Below are positions 21,628 to 33,620 of a stretch of DNA of 36,830 nt, piece after piece. The translations under genes were made by a program, and so were the position numbers. This stretch comes from Acanthaster planci. Taxonomy: Eukaryota > Echinodermata > Asteroidea > Valvatida > Acanthasteridae. The notes below the pieces were generated by a model. That model did no database searches, was not told the origin of the DNA, and saw only the letters and a list, made by a program, of their open reading frames with translations. Each line of letters starts with the position of its first letter. Position 1 is the first letter of the stretch. The stretch spans positions 1,048,613-1,085,442 of the forward strand of contig NW_019091360.1 in the NCBI RefSeq assembly GCF_001949145.1. Direction: 5' to 3'.

Positions 21628-21720
21628 TGGCTGGGTGGTTGAGTGGTTGAGACACGTGCAGTAGTTAGGAGGTCGAGGGTTTGAGTCCCATCAGAACAAG
21701 CTTATAAATGAATTTGTCCC
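21628..21720 (+). mobile_element. tRNA-derived SINE
   Basis: TGGTTGAGTGG (21636-21646) fully matches the A-box consensus TRGYNNARNGG. GGTTTGAGTCC (21678-21688) matches the B-box GGTTCRANTCC at all but one position. The gap of 31 bases between them is the spacing found in tRNA genes. The sequence runs on as CCCATCAGAACAAGC to AATTTGTCCC, a tail shared with the 18.97 kb copy. No matching acceptor stem encloses the boxes, so a SINE is more likely than a functional tRNA. It is likely transcribed, if at all, by RNA polymerase III. Confidence 0.7.
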
Positions 21721-23364
21721 CGTATTCTTGGAAAGTCGTTGAGCATAGAGTGCTACGTGAAATGGCATAGATGAATGGAAACCAAATATTTGATCTTGAG
21801 ATCAGTCAAGTCTTTGAACTGGAATGTGCACATGCATGCATAAATATGTAGACTAATTTTGGAACTTGAACTACTAATGTATGTAGAAGCCATTATGAAG
21901 CTGGTGACACATGCACATCAGGTGCCTCTCCCACCAGGATATTGTGATTTGCTAGTTTATTGCATGCGCACCTTAATGTTAGTAACATGCATGTGTCAGT
22001 GCTGCACTAGCTACATGTACATGTACCATGTGAACGAAAAATGGGGAACGCCAAAATATGAGTGATGATGGGGTTGACAAAATGGGTTTGACTTTGGTCA
22101 TTTGAGTTGAGCAGTATGCATGCGCACCATGACAAGACCAATGGTTCAACTACTTAGTTGTTACTCAACCTGCTCAGGCTCCTTGGATCACGACACACAC
22201 GTATTGATGCCTAGAGACAAAGAGGCCAAGCTACACGAACAGTGAATGTGCCGTTACATTGTACATGTAGCTAGAAATTTACTATGTCATATGGCTAATG
22301 ACCACATATGGGACCATTAGAAATGTCACATATGTAGGATACATTTATGCAGCTCAGAAAAGCTGGATGGTTATGTGGCCAGTTCTTGCCATTCTGTCAA
22401 AACTTACCGTATGTGCACATTTGCATGGAGCATATTGATTTAATGAAAACATTGATCACAGCATTTGGGATAAAATAGCCACGCAATAGTGTGATTTAAT
22501 GACCTTTTTTTTTTTCTCCAAGCCACATATCCCAAACGTTTAATGTTTCTAACAGTCACTATTATCGGTTCTACATTCTGCCCAGAGGATGTGGATGCAG
22601 CGAGCAAGTGCACTGTAAAGGTGTGCCAAAGCCATGTGGGAATATCCAAATTTGTTTCTTTTTATGGGGGGGGCAACTTGCTTTCTTTACTGGTTGAACT
22701 GACAGAGGGACGTGGAGTCTTTGGAGAGGTAGTTGGTGTCCTGTGTATGTAAAGTACTTGTAGTTGTTATTAAGTAGGTTTTTTCCTTCTTCCTGGTGAG
22801 CAAGAAAGGCCTCATATCCTAGATGTTTGGCAGTGAAGGCCAGGGGTCCCTTTAGTCAATAAAGGGTCAACAATTGGATTTCCTCCTTGCAAGTAGCAGG
22901 GGCCAGTTTTAGATTGCACCCCCAGAGCCTAGAGACCCAGGAGAGATACATTGGGGATGAAGGTAACAAGATAGGGCAGTTCCGCTAACTGGCCAGAGAA
23001 AACACCAAGGACTCTCCAATTGGAAACACAGCCAGCATAGGTCAGGCCAATCAGGCATGCTTGATGGGCAGAAATGTGGTTAAAGAAGTTGCCTGATTGT
23101 TCTTCATGCTGCTAGACTTGACTTCAGTTGTGTCGGTCGAAAATGAACGCATTGTGATTTCCAAATAAAAGCATCAATCAGAATGACGGGAATTATCTTT
23201 TGAGGCATTGTACAGAATGCGTACATGGTACTTGGTACTCGTACAAAATGTTATACCAACTGAGGTGCAATACATGCATGTTGCATATGGAAAATAATGC
23301 TGTGAAATGAAGTTGCAATTTTGCAAAAAGAAATCACATTCACAATTTACTAGGCGGGGAACAC
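21721..23364. other. Non-coding stretch, no recognised gene
   Basis: TACATGTA occurs near 22013-22024 (twice) and 22261. An eight-G run is at 22666-22673. No frame is recognisable. Confidence 0.5.
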
Positions 23365-23586
23365 TATCCCACTTGAGTGAAGATGCATGAAAATCTTGTC
23401 CCGCTTGTGTGAAAGTCTATCTTAACAATTCTTTCCCTGCTGTGCATGCTTGTGAAAATTGTTTCCCTCTTGTGGGAAAATCTGTGAATATCTTTTCTCA
23501 CTTTTGGAAAAGTTTTCCCCGTTTTGTGAAATGAAAATGACTTCCCAGGGGAGTGAAAAAGTGTGAAGAGAATTCCCCACTCCCAG
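23365..23586. repeat. Decayed minisatellite with units of about 20-36 bp
   Basis: A block starting with T-rich TTCCC or TCCC, then CTTGTG-like text, GTGAAAA and a short spacer recurs about seven or eight times. Examples are TATCCCACTTGAGTGAAG, TTGTCCCGCTTGTGTGAAAG, TTTCCCTCTTGTGGGAAAA, TTTTCCCCGTTTTGTGAAAT and TTCCCAGGGGAGTGAAAAAG. The units are too diverged and unequal in length for an exact period. It is an old tandem array with no open frame maintained through it. Confidence 0.6.
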
Positions 23587-26500
23587 GTTAATTATTGATG
23601 GCAATGCGTCGTCTTCTGTGTCTAGATGTATGGTATGCTGTCTAGCCAGGAGCACAAGTACATGTACAGTGTGTGTTTACAATATGCAATTTTGATCATG
23701 TGCTGATGTGTGTATTCTGCAATGTATGTACATTTAATTATTAGTTTTGATTGCCTTTTTGTGTGTACATGTATGCACCTACTGGCTCTTGTGTACATGT
23801 ATGTTTCTGTGCATTCCTCTTTTGATGTGACATTGACCCTGAGTTTGAGTGCATGCATCCTAACTGGCATAGGATAGGAGAGACAGGCTGGTGGGCACAC
23901 ATGCTGAGCGTAAAGACATTACATTCCAACATAAATCGGTTGCGCATGCTCACTGTCTGCGCTAAATGTATATAACCCTGCATGCGCATGTGGTGAGTTC
24001 CCGCCGAATGACCATCGTTAATTGCTGTGTAAAAACACGCCCTCTCTTGTTTCAGCAGATAGGTTTTGCAGATATGAAGTCCATAATTGGTTTTGTTGTA
24101 ACTGTTGTATGTGTATATGTATATAGGACCTAATTTTAACCAATGGGAGCATGCAGTGTCCTCCCACTTGAATAATTGACTCAGTCTTATGAGTTTATCC
24201 GTTCCGACTTGAAGCACCCTGTCACTTGCAAATTAAGAAAGGTTGATGAGAATAGTTTCGTTGAGGCACCCGGCTCACCCCAAGACTGTACATTCCTGTT
24301 CTGGTCGTACCCACTCAGTGAATCCCATGCCAACTACACAAAAACTTGTGCGTGTACGGTGTGAAGGTACATTGTGTGTACCCTCCAAAGAATCTACCGT
24401 TGTTGTATACTGGTGGAATTGTGACATACCAGCATCTCTTCTCTAGTTCTAGCATGGAGCAAATCGGCTGAACAATGCCATCTGCAGTTGTATAATGTAC
24501 CTGTAACGTTTCTGCCAAAGGACCTACACATGTACTTCCAAAGTGCATGTACTTCAATTTGTATGTATTTTGCACTTTACAGAGGCCCTCGGTTACTGTC
24601 CACCATGCAAGGACCAGTGATATTACACCACCAAGCCCAGAAGAGAAAGAATCTGAGTGTGCTTTGTTGCGTTAAATCTGCATGAATTTTGTATGTACTA
24701 TATAGTACATGTAATTCAAGATGTGATATCTCTTTATATCTCAACAAATTACATCACCAGTACAAGGTGGAATCAGTATTACAGTGCTCTGGTCCACTGT
24801 TCATTGTGGGTACATGTAATAAACTTGTGGAAACAGGACTGAGGAATGCACAGGCACATGGATTAAAATGATAAGGACAGGATTGGATAGGTTGTTGAAG
24901 CCCTGTCAGCACTGAACTCTTTTGGGTCAAACTTATCAAGACTGTGGGTGCTTTTCCCATTTTAAGTCTAGTGTGTACATCCCAGGAAGTTTTCCTCTGT
25001 CATTTTTACTGGCCAACTTCTGCCCAGGAATAATTCTCGAGTCACCTCCCGAGATGGAAAGTCCAGTGCAGACAGTGCAAGTTGGAAAATGCACGGAACG
25101 CAGCTCAGTAGACCATACATCTGGACCGAGCAAAACAGCATGCTGCACACAGGGAAACTATGCTTGCGTGTTGCACGTTTTCCCTTGGTGTACATGTGGC
25201 ATGTGGTGAATATTTCCAGTACATTTATTCCTCCTTTGGTCTCAATCTTTGGTGAAATTTTTCATACAGTTGGAAAATTAACTATTTTTAAGAGTGCACC
25301 ATTTCCAGATGATAATGAGGAAGGTAACATTGTGTCTAAGGACCAACACAAAGGCAGAAAGGTCACGCAAAGTGCCCTCATAAGTCATTGCATTCATGGC
25401 TCTGTTACTTCTCCTGTGTTGAAAGTCCAAAGCCTTGTTTGCACTGGACTTTTGTTTCCGAGGGTTTTACCGAGACGCTGGTCAAATAAAAAATAGTCAA
25501 ATGTGACCGCCGTCTGCACTTCGACTTTCAACAGAAAATGACTTAGCCATTCAACTGACCATTTGACTGTTAGGAAAAGAGGGAAAAATTGAAATGCAGT
25601 GAGCCTCAATCACATCATCAATTACCCGACTTAGCACTTCTCTCTTTAGAACAGAAATGTCAACAAACAGAAGGTTGTTTGAGTTGTGTGGTTTGGGGGA
25701 GATCAAATTGGGCCCTAACTTTACTTTTTTTTCCCCACACACCTTTTTAATCTTTACAGTCCACTATAACCATGTTGAATATTAGTCCTAGAAACATAGG
25801 CAAAAATTACAGGTATGTTCACCAGTGCCCAGTGTGGGGATCTCACTTCAAAGCCTGCGTGTACTACCATAGCTACATGTAAACTAGGAGGAAAAGTCAC
25901 CCCTAAAACACATGCACAAGTGTATGGGAGTAGTGGCTTCCTGTTTCATGATTGCTTGCAATCATAACCAGTGCTGTTGTATGCAGCCCAGCTGTTTCTG
26001 GAAAAGGAAATGATTGGGATTGGTGAGGTCATGTGACGAAATGCTCTGAAAAGTTTCCCCATGACTTTCCTGTTCAGATTGGTTTATTACCCCCAGCGTG
26101 TTAAGCTTTTCAGTTCCCTTGCAACGAGGAAATCCTTTGGATAAAAATGTATCTAATGACGCCATCTCCCATGGGAATGCTTTCCCAGTTGTCTAAAAAG
26201 ACAAGGAACATCAACTGGCCTTTAAATTCAAGTATTCTCTGACCCAAAATAATGTGGTAATGTGGCGGGGCAGGCTGAGGATCTCAATCCACTTCATAGC
26301 ATTTGTCAGGAATCCGGGGATTCCTGATTCTTTTTATATTTGACCCATTTATATAATGGTCCACTTTGGATTGCAATAGTCTTGTCTGTGGATACCCTTT
26401 TGGTGTTAGAGACTAATCCAGCGACTGGGATGAGAAGCCATATCTGCAAACAGCCGTTTCTGCATGCATGTGTGAGCGTTACATTCCAAATGTGCATGGG

Positions 26501-27480
26501 CTCAAGTTTAAGGATGTGCATGTGAACGTGGTGCCGCTGCAGTAAAAGAATCACCTGTGATTAGTTAGTTCAATAAAGAGATTGACAGGGGTGTTGTACA
26601 GGCATCCTTCTTGTTGTGATGAGCAGTAATTAAGTGTCATGTTATACTCATGTTGGCACGAGTGTTCACTCATCAGGCCCAGCCGAGCGTGTTTGGTCCA
26701 GGGAAAATGTAGTTATCTGCCATCTCATGCGTATTTTGCATTGTAAACAGAAGCCCTTGGATTAGTGTAAATGGTGTTTAATCCTTTACAATTCCTACCT
26801 TTTGGTAACATATGCCACAAAGTAACTACGGTACTTCCATATGCATGCACCTTGATGATTTACATTCTACAGTATTGTAGATATGCAGCCTGCTTTATGT
26901 ATGTAGTTATTGACTTGATAGTCCGTACACCATGCATACATAGCATATATACATGTACATGTTGTACATGCTACTTATTATGCACAAGTGTACACAAGTA
27001 TTTCTATGGGGACATTAATGTTTTGAGGTACAATGTACATGTACCCAGTGTTGTGGATGCGTAAGTCTATGATAAATTAGTTGGTGCACACAATTTGCTT
27101 TGTGGAATGAATGACCTGTTTATAGTGTACGTGTACATGCATGCTCCTGTGAATAGCATACCATGTATGCCACAACTGAACAAATGGCTGGTGATAATTG
27201 AAGACTACAGTCTAGTGTAAAATGTAGCTACAGTATTGATTGGTGGGATATTGAACTGCCTTGTGAAAATATTGACAAGTTGTACCTACACCTATTTCCC
27301 AATTAAGTGGGGCCCTTATCCCTGTGGTCACAGGTATGCATGCCATGTATACATTTACATGTACGTGCACCTGATCAGAAAGACAGTTTATATAGCCTGA
27401 GGTTCAGTTTTAGAGCCAACATGTAAACATTTTGCTGACTTTTTAGGGGCTGTTTATTTGTTTGGGTTTGAGGAAGCTGA
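23587..27480. other. Non-coding stretch, no recognised gene
   Basis: Open frames here include a 158-codon minus frame (24217-23741) and a 135-codon plus frame (25089-25496), neither with a recognisable domain. TACATGTA is frequent from 23.6 to 27.4 kb, and GTGTACATGTATG occurs twice within 40 bases near 23763-23802. A 22-nt interrupted palindrome is listed separately. Confidence 0.5.
26306..26327. repeat. Interrupted palindrome with a Rel-like half
   Basis: TCAGGAATCC, two G bases, GGATTCCTGA: ten-base arms match perfectly. GGGGATTCC inside resembles part of a Rel/NF-kappaB site but lacks the full ten-base consensus. Function is unknown. Confidence 0.65.
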
Positions 27481-27503
27481 AAATCATTTGTTCTCTTCTA
27501 CAG

Positions 27504-27576
27504 CCGGCCATCAAGAGTGAGGAAGATTTCCTTTGAAAAGTTGACGGATGTCAAAGGCGAACATTACATTTTGTAA
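27504..27576 (+). CDS. Possible short terminal exon (unproven)
   Basis: TTCTCTTCTACAG directly upstream is a good splice acceptor with a pyrimidine tract. After it, in the frame starting at 27505, 23 codons run to a TAA at 27574-27576 and read as a basic, protein-like tail (residues include RKISFEKLTDVKG). ATTAAA, a common variant poly(A) signal, lies at 27634-27639, followed by a T/G-rich stretch. I recognise no protein family, no upstream exon is identified, and the frame was already open before the acceptor. Chance is quite possible. Confidence 0.15.
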
Positions 27577-27639
27577 TTTTAAGGAAGAGGTTGAAGGTTG
27601 TATGATACTTCCTAGCATTACAGTGAATGTGGTATTAAA

Positions 27640-30600
27640 GCCTTTGATTTGTTTTCTGGGGGAAACAGTTGAGAAACTTGATGCTTGGCTCAAGGTTGCG
27701 GTGTAGGTTTCAGTTAAACTACACGTAAATGCCAAAAATGCCATCTGAAAATGGGAGGTATGAAATTAAAAAGAACGTTTAGGTTTTTTAAAAAAATACT
27801 AATTCAGTGTGCGGGTAAGTGTTCATTTGTTAAAAATAACACCAAGAGATGTTGGATGGCATTTGTTTCATATTAAATCAACAATACTTTACAAGGTGAA
27901 ATGATGTTGTATTTGCATGAAAAAGTTAGTCTGTTGAACCTCCCGCATTTGCACCGCAGTAGACACAACTGTTCTTTGTTTCAAATTTTACGTTTTTCCC
28001 AAATTTTACATTTTTCCCAATTTTTTCTTCTAAAAATCTTTAGGGTTGTGTGGTAAAACAAGATAGGTCGGGAAGTAAAAACCATGACTTTATTTTTGGC
28101 GTTACCTGTAAATAATAGTACACAATCTACACATTCTAACTCGTAAAAATTGCAGATTTACGAGAAATCCTTCCTTGGAGGAAAGCCGCGCATTCTTACT
28201 TCTGACCTGTCCCCTTGATGAAGGAAGACAGCTTCAAATGGGAACACTTCCTGCCAGGTTGGATAGTTCTTGTCACTGTGCCGTCTGGGACTTGACGGCT
28301 GAGAACGAGCCATATGGTTGGGTGTTGTTGTTCTGTCTTCCTTGTGTTGTACATGTCCTTTGTGGTAGGACGATGTGTAAGTGGCATACCACATGTTGGT
28401 TTGGAATTATCCAGGGGGCTTTTTGAAAATCATTTAGTGGAGCACGTCTCCCACCCTGGACTTGGAGACAGGCAAGAAGCCTCATTGCATCTTTGATTTC
28501 GTTGCTTGCTGGGTGCCTCAGCCGTTTGTTCTTCCTTCTTTTCTGAGTAGCAGAATTGCACTAAAATATCAGTGTTTTGGACTGTGAATGCTGGGATACC
28601 TGATAATGCCCAGCTACATATGGCGGTTCCCCTTTTCTTATTGCCCCCCACAAAACCTTTGCAGATTCCAGCACAATCTCTCTGAAAAGAACGCTTATTT
28701 TACAGAAATGAGTTTACCAGTCGCCTATGAAAGTTGCTGAACAAATTGCATCTAGGTAATACTTTGCATTGAGTCTGGTTAAGTTGCTTCCATATCCCAT
28801 CATGTTGTGGTGAATAGCATTTTCTTGCAGTTTGCAGGGAATCACACGGTAAAAAAATGTTTTACCTATGATCTTTAAGGCTTTAGAAGAAATTGTTGGT
28901 TTTGTGGGTTCACCCCTAAAATTGGTATTCGATTGGTTGTGGTAAAATGTGAGAATATATCCCCCCCTTGAGGACAGTAAAATAGGAAACATTTGTTATG
29001 TCATGCAGGTTGATATATTAATTATACAGGGTAGATGTGAATCCCTGTGCTATATTGAAATGTGAAGTTAGCACCACAGTGCTGGGGGTGATGCTGTTCT
29101 AAATATAGCCTCAATATCTCCAATTTGAGAGATTAGAATAGCTTGGGTCAGCTCAATTTAGATACCCACGTGGGCATGAATAGGCATTGTGTTCCATGTG
29201 TTTGCACACTTGAGAATCAAGACCGTCAGACTACAGGGGAAAACAGGATTGGCAAGTTGTGAACGAACCAAAACAGCCTCAGAGGATTTGAGGGCTGGTG
29301 CCTATCCTGATCTATTCTGTATATGTACGTGTCTGATATGAGGTCGTGGTTCTAGTCTTCGCAAGGCATACCACTCAGTAATGTGTAGTAATGGCTTGTT
29401 GGGTGCAGTTGTCCCATTTTCTATGTTCATGGCACATTTCACCCAGGCCCTTACGTGTCTATTTGTATTCAAACTGTATTCATCTGGTTCCTGAATAGTC
29501 TGAGGCCAAGTTCAGATTTGGTTGATAAAACTTGCATAGAGTAACCTGGCCATTGCAGGCCTGTCAAAAAACTTTGAGTACGAGGTTATTTGTGCGTTAA
29601 TTCATACCCCTATGCAATTTTATTTGCAAAAACAAATGTATGAATGAAATAGAAACTAAAGCAGTATTTAAAGAAGTAGTTTGCTCAACCTTCCTTTTCT
29701 GTCCTTATTGTGGAATGAGAACTTTCCACAGTAAGCTTTGCTTCTTGGTTACTTGGTTGGTTTTGGTAGAAAGTGATGTCACATGTGTTATGTACAAGTA
29801 CCAATAGGACACAAGTCCATGTTGGAAATGGGCTTCCAGAACCAAATCTGCCAGTACGTCTTTTTTGTCAAGCTCAAATCTTCAGGCTGGAAATGTTGGC
29901 AGTCGTCCAACTTATCCATAAGTCAGTAACAGAGGTAACTGTTAAGAAGCTGAATCAAATCCAGTCTTGATGAAGCCACCAGGCCTTACTGTTTTATTTT
30001 TAAATACTATATCCATTAATAAATGCTGATTTTTGTGTGTGGTATGTACAGATGCTGTAGGAGTCATAAATGGGTAATACTAAAAGCTAAGCAACAAAGA
30101 CATAATGGGGGAAATTAACAGTACGTGTTGAAAATTGAAACAAGAGGAATAAATGTAAGACATAAATTTAAAAAGAAATTGGATCAGCTGGAAGTCAACT
30201 TTTATCTACAAAAAGGGATTCTCTTTGATGTGAAAATGTTGCAATCCTACTATAGTACCTCCCCCAAAGTATAATGGTACAGTCCAAACCCTAACATGGC
30301 AGCTGTTCTGAGCTCAGTGCACAGTGAGAGGATCTTGTCAGCAAAACTATGATTTCCAGATGTTAAACTGCCCTTATTTCCAGATATTGTTTCATCCTGT
30401 GCCCATAATTATTTGGTAGTAAACTGAGAGTAGATTTTAGACTTCTATTGATGTGTAAACTGATGCGAAAGTGTGGTTATAAAGTACGACCGCACATGCA
30501 CATGCATAGAGTAGGATCCTGACACGTCAAGGAAACAAGTCGAGTGAAGTAACTTTACTGTTTGGTGATTTTTTTTTGCATGAATCCACAGTGTTGCATT

Positions 30601-33393
30601 ATCGAAGAAGCATATTACTTCGGGGTTAAATTTACTGATTACTCTTGGCTGTGGAAAAATCCTTTTTTTTCTAAAGGGCAAGAGCACCAGTCACTCCTGT
30701 TCATCTACGGATGGACTCTGTGAGTGCATGTACTGGTATGTTGTTTGCCCACCCAGAATGCCCTGCAGTTCATGGAAATTTGAGCAGGATAAGTGACAAG
30801 ATCTTCAATTGGACCGTTGAAAATGCCCCTGTGTTTTCTTGATTTTGCTCAAATCATTTAAGTCAGACTCCAAATAAGTCAGCGGAATAAAAACTGCAGT
30901 TAATTTTATACTCCATAGTCAGCCAGTCTTGTAAAATCAGGAGCAGAAACCAGTTGTGTAACTTTCCTTTAATTCCAATATTGTCCCTATCTGACTGAGC
31001 TTGAGCACTTCATGATTTGTATTGGAGGCCTTGAATATCTGAGTGGGGCGTGCCTGCTGCATTGGAGTAGTTATCCTTGTCAGCTGAGCCAACTTCTGGA
31101 AGCTGTTGTTGCCTGGGTTCAAGAGCTTGACTAGAAGCTGTCAGATTTGAGCCAAGTCACCACTGGGTGGGACTCATGAGTCATATTCCCCTGTAATTAC
31201 TGAAGAGTGGGGGAAGGGGGCTTGTAGACGACACTTGGATCGAAGGCATGTCAGGCTTTAGGATTTACAGCACCCAGAGTTCTTCGTCGTTTTTTTGAAA
31301 TTATGTTCATCTGTTGGGGAAATAAGAAATTTTAGAAAATCTGAATTAGGTCATATTTCTACATAGTTTGTCAGTTGCGAATGTGAATTTTATTTCTCGT
31401 GCCAGATACATGTATGTTAGTTAATGCAGATATTGTGAGCAAAAAAGCATTTTCATAATTTAAATTTTCATAACTGTGCTTCTCTGTATCGGTGACATTT
31501 CTGTGGCATAAACCTTTTTTTCATTTTGGAATCATCCTGAATTCAGTTCAATCAGTCAAGTACTAGAGCAAATGAAATGGGCCACTTAGTGGATGTCAGC
31601 TCAAAATGGTAGAACCAAATGTCTGGTCAACAAAACTGCTTTTTCAAAATGCTTTGTCTGTTCTAAAGATGGCCCCATAATGTACTTCAATCACTATCAA
31701 GTCAAGGGCATAGTAAAGGCATTTTCTTTGGGGGTGTGTGCCAGAGTCAATTTGCTGACTTGTAACTTGTTCACCAACCTCGTGTCGTGTGAATTTCACC
31801 AAAAGCAGAAAGTGGAAATCTGTGGTACACTATGTTTCATGCTCAATGGGAAATGCTGACCACCAACACATATCGTTTATGTATCAATTTTGGATTCATT
31901 TGTTGACCGAACCTCTATTTGTCAATTGGAATTAATTTGGGGGGGGTTGCCACATTCCCCCTCCCCGTCACTACGCTCCTGTATCATGTATAAATAATTT
32001 CAGAATCCTTAAATGAGCATCGTTGTTAATAGAGTTTTTGTTTGGCTTTTTTTTATCCTACATGGTCAAAAGATGTTTATTTAATTTGGTGTATTTTTAT
32101 GAGAAATCACATTTATGCAGATATTAAAAGCAAAGGTTGATTTTGCACTAGCCTTTCAAGACAGTGAAAGAAATTTAACTCTTCCAGCCCAATCAAGTTT
32201 GACTAGTGTGTGTTTATACTCTAGACTGAGGAAAAATCAAAATCTTTCACAACAGCCAACGATTAAATCTCACATAACATTGTGATACATGTATATTGCT
32301 TCAGAAGAAGACGGTAGGTGCATTTTATTTCTGGTTTCCCTGTAGCTGCTAGGCCGATAAGCCTAGCCGTCAGCCAGGGATGTGTCATTGGTTGTTATCA
32401 AACATACCCAGACCCTACAAAATATGTGCCTGGCGAGTGCTGCACGTTGGCTGGATTTAGTGAGCGGATCGCTGTCTAAATATCACTTACTGTACCATTG
32501 TCACAAGCTGCCTCACCCCCCCTTCTTTTCTTCATATCCTGCAGCGGGGGCATTCTCACATCTGTTGTTGACCTTTAATATTGTGGTGTGTTGTACCACT
32601 CGTAAATCACTCAGCTGAGCTGCCTGGATTGAACGCTCACAAATATTTGGCATTGTGTATTGATATTTACCTGAAGATGGGCCTGCCAGCTCAATACAGG
32701 TTGACTTTTTCCCAAAATTGTTACAGCATTTGGGATTGACTTCTGTCATCAGATTCGGCGGTACCAAAGTAATTATAACCTCTACCTTTACTCAACCCCC
32801 CCCCCAAAAAAATCAGAGAATAGATGTTTTGTCAAGAAAATGGAGCCAATATAAAGTATTAGGTATATAATTGTAATTCAACATACATGTACATGTAGAT
32901 AGCTGTGATTTACATCCATTGGTTAGACAATGAGAAACTAAATGCTGTATGAGATTGATGGAGGCTGTACTCTATTTATCAATTAGTGTCACTGATTGAT
33001 GTTTTCACAATATGACCAATTTAATTATTTGGCGTTGGGTGATGCTGATTTGGCTCGCAATTGATATCAAATTCAGATTGCCAGTGATCTGTGTGTCAAG
33101 TTCTTCTCAGTATAGTGCACTTTTACAGAGAAATGAAAGGCGTTTTTTCATTCAGTGTCAATATCCAACGTGTGCCTGTTCAGCGTATGCGTAGAATGTA
33201 CCACAAGTTTATGATATGTGTTATTTTGTCTGCTTCCTGGCTGGAGGGCATTTTAAACAAGCTATTACAATGTGAGTCCAACACCTTCTGCCAAGGGCAT
33301 GATGATCTATTGAATGGCAATCCACTGATTCATTTCATAGTAATATAAATGCTCTCCGATACTAATTAATGGTGAGGCAGTAGACTTTGTGTA
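27640..33393. other. Non-coding stretch of about 5.7 kb, no recognised gene
   Basis: No protein family recognised in any frame. TACATGTA is absent from about 27.4 to 31.4 kb, the longest gap in the window. Small repeats are an 18-bp unit at 27982-28026 and TTTTCATAA x2 near 31452-31476. G/C runs are at 28961-28967, 31939-31946 and 32796-32805. The piece at 31939-31982 (a G-run, then CATTCCCCCTCCCC and ACTACGCTCCTG) looks like the end of an unclassified repeat. Confidence 0.5.
27982..28026 (+). repeat. 18-bp tandem repeat, about 2.5 copies
   Basis: CAAATTTTACGTTTTTCC is followed by CAAATTTTACATTTTTCC (one base different) and a partial CAATTTTTT. It is a simple local duplication in T-rich sequence. 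Confidence 0.85.
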
Positions 33394-33620
33394 TACACTA
33401 CTCAGAAATGTTATGGACCACTTTATATTTTGTGTATACTTTTTTTAGACGAGATGTTTTACTGCTGAAAGTGTGCATTTGAAACATTTGTTGAAATTTT
33501 ATTCCAATGAGAACACCATCTGGACAAACGAAAAGTGAAAGAACTAGGCCCTACTCATTGCTCGGGAAAAAAAATGCAAGTTAAGAAGGAAGTTGTCCTT
33601 AACCTTTTTTGAGTAGTGTA
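33394..33620. mobile_element. Tc1/mariner-type MITE, 223 bp plus TA target duplication
   Basis: The element starts CACTACTCAGAAATG (33396) and ends TTTTTTGAGTAGTG (33618), with TA on both outer sides (33394-33395 and 33619-33620). Read inward on opposite strands, the ends agree over about 30 bases: CACTACTCAgAAAtGtTAtGGACcACTT against CACTACTCAaAAAaGgTTaAGGACaACTT (lower case marks differences). TA duplication is the hallmark of the Tc1/mariner superfamily. The interior is AT-rich and has no transposase frame, so it would have depended on an autonomous relative. Moderate divergence between the two ends suggests it is not very recent. Confidence 0.85.

Noticed and set aside
23741-24217. 158-codon minus-strand open frame
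   Set aside because: Composition is mixed and no motif is recognised. It overlaps TACATGTA-rich sequence, which is free of stops when read in two of its three frames and so lengthens chance frames.
25089-25496. 135-codon plus-strand open frame
   Set aside because: No recognisable domain. One to a few frames of this length are expected by chance in the window.
28156-28218. Possible terminal exon after AAAAATTGCAG (20 codons to TGA)
   Set aside because: The acceptor has no real pyrimidine tract, the frame is short, both strands are open over the same bases, and no poly(A) signal follows closely.
29350-29375. B-box-like GTGGTTCTAGTCTTC
   Set aside because: Only a partial match to GGTTCRANTCC, with no A-box at the right distance upstream.
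33505-33545. Transposase remnant inside the 33.4 kb MITE (peptide ENTIWTNEK)
   Set aside because: Nine codons before a stop are too few, and no DDE catalytic context is present.
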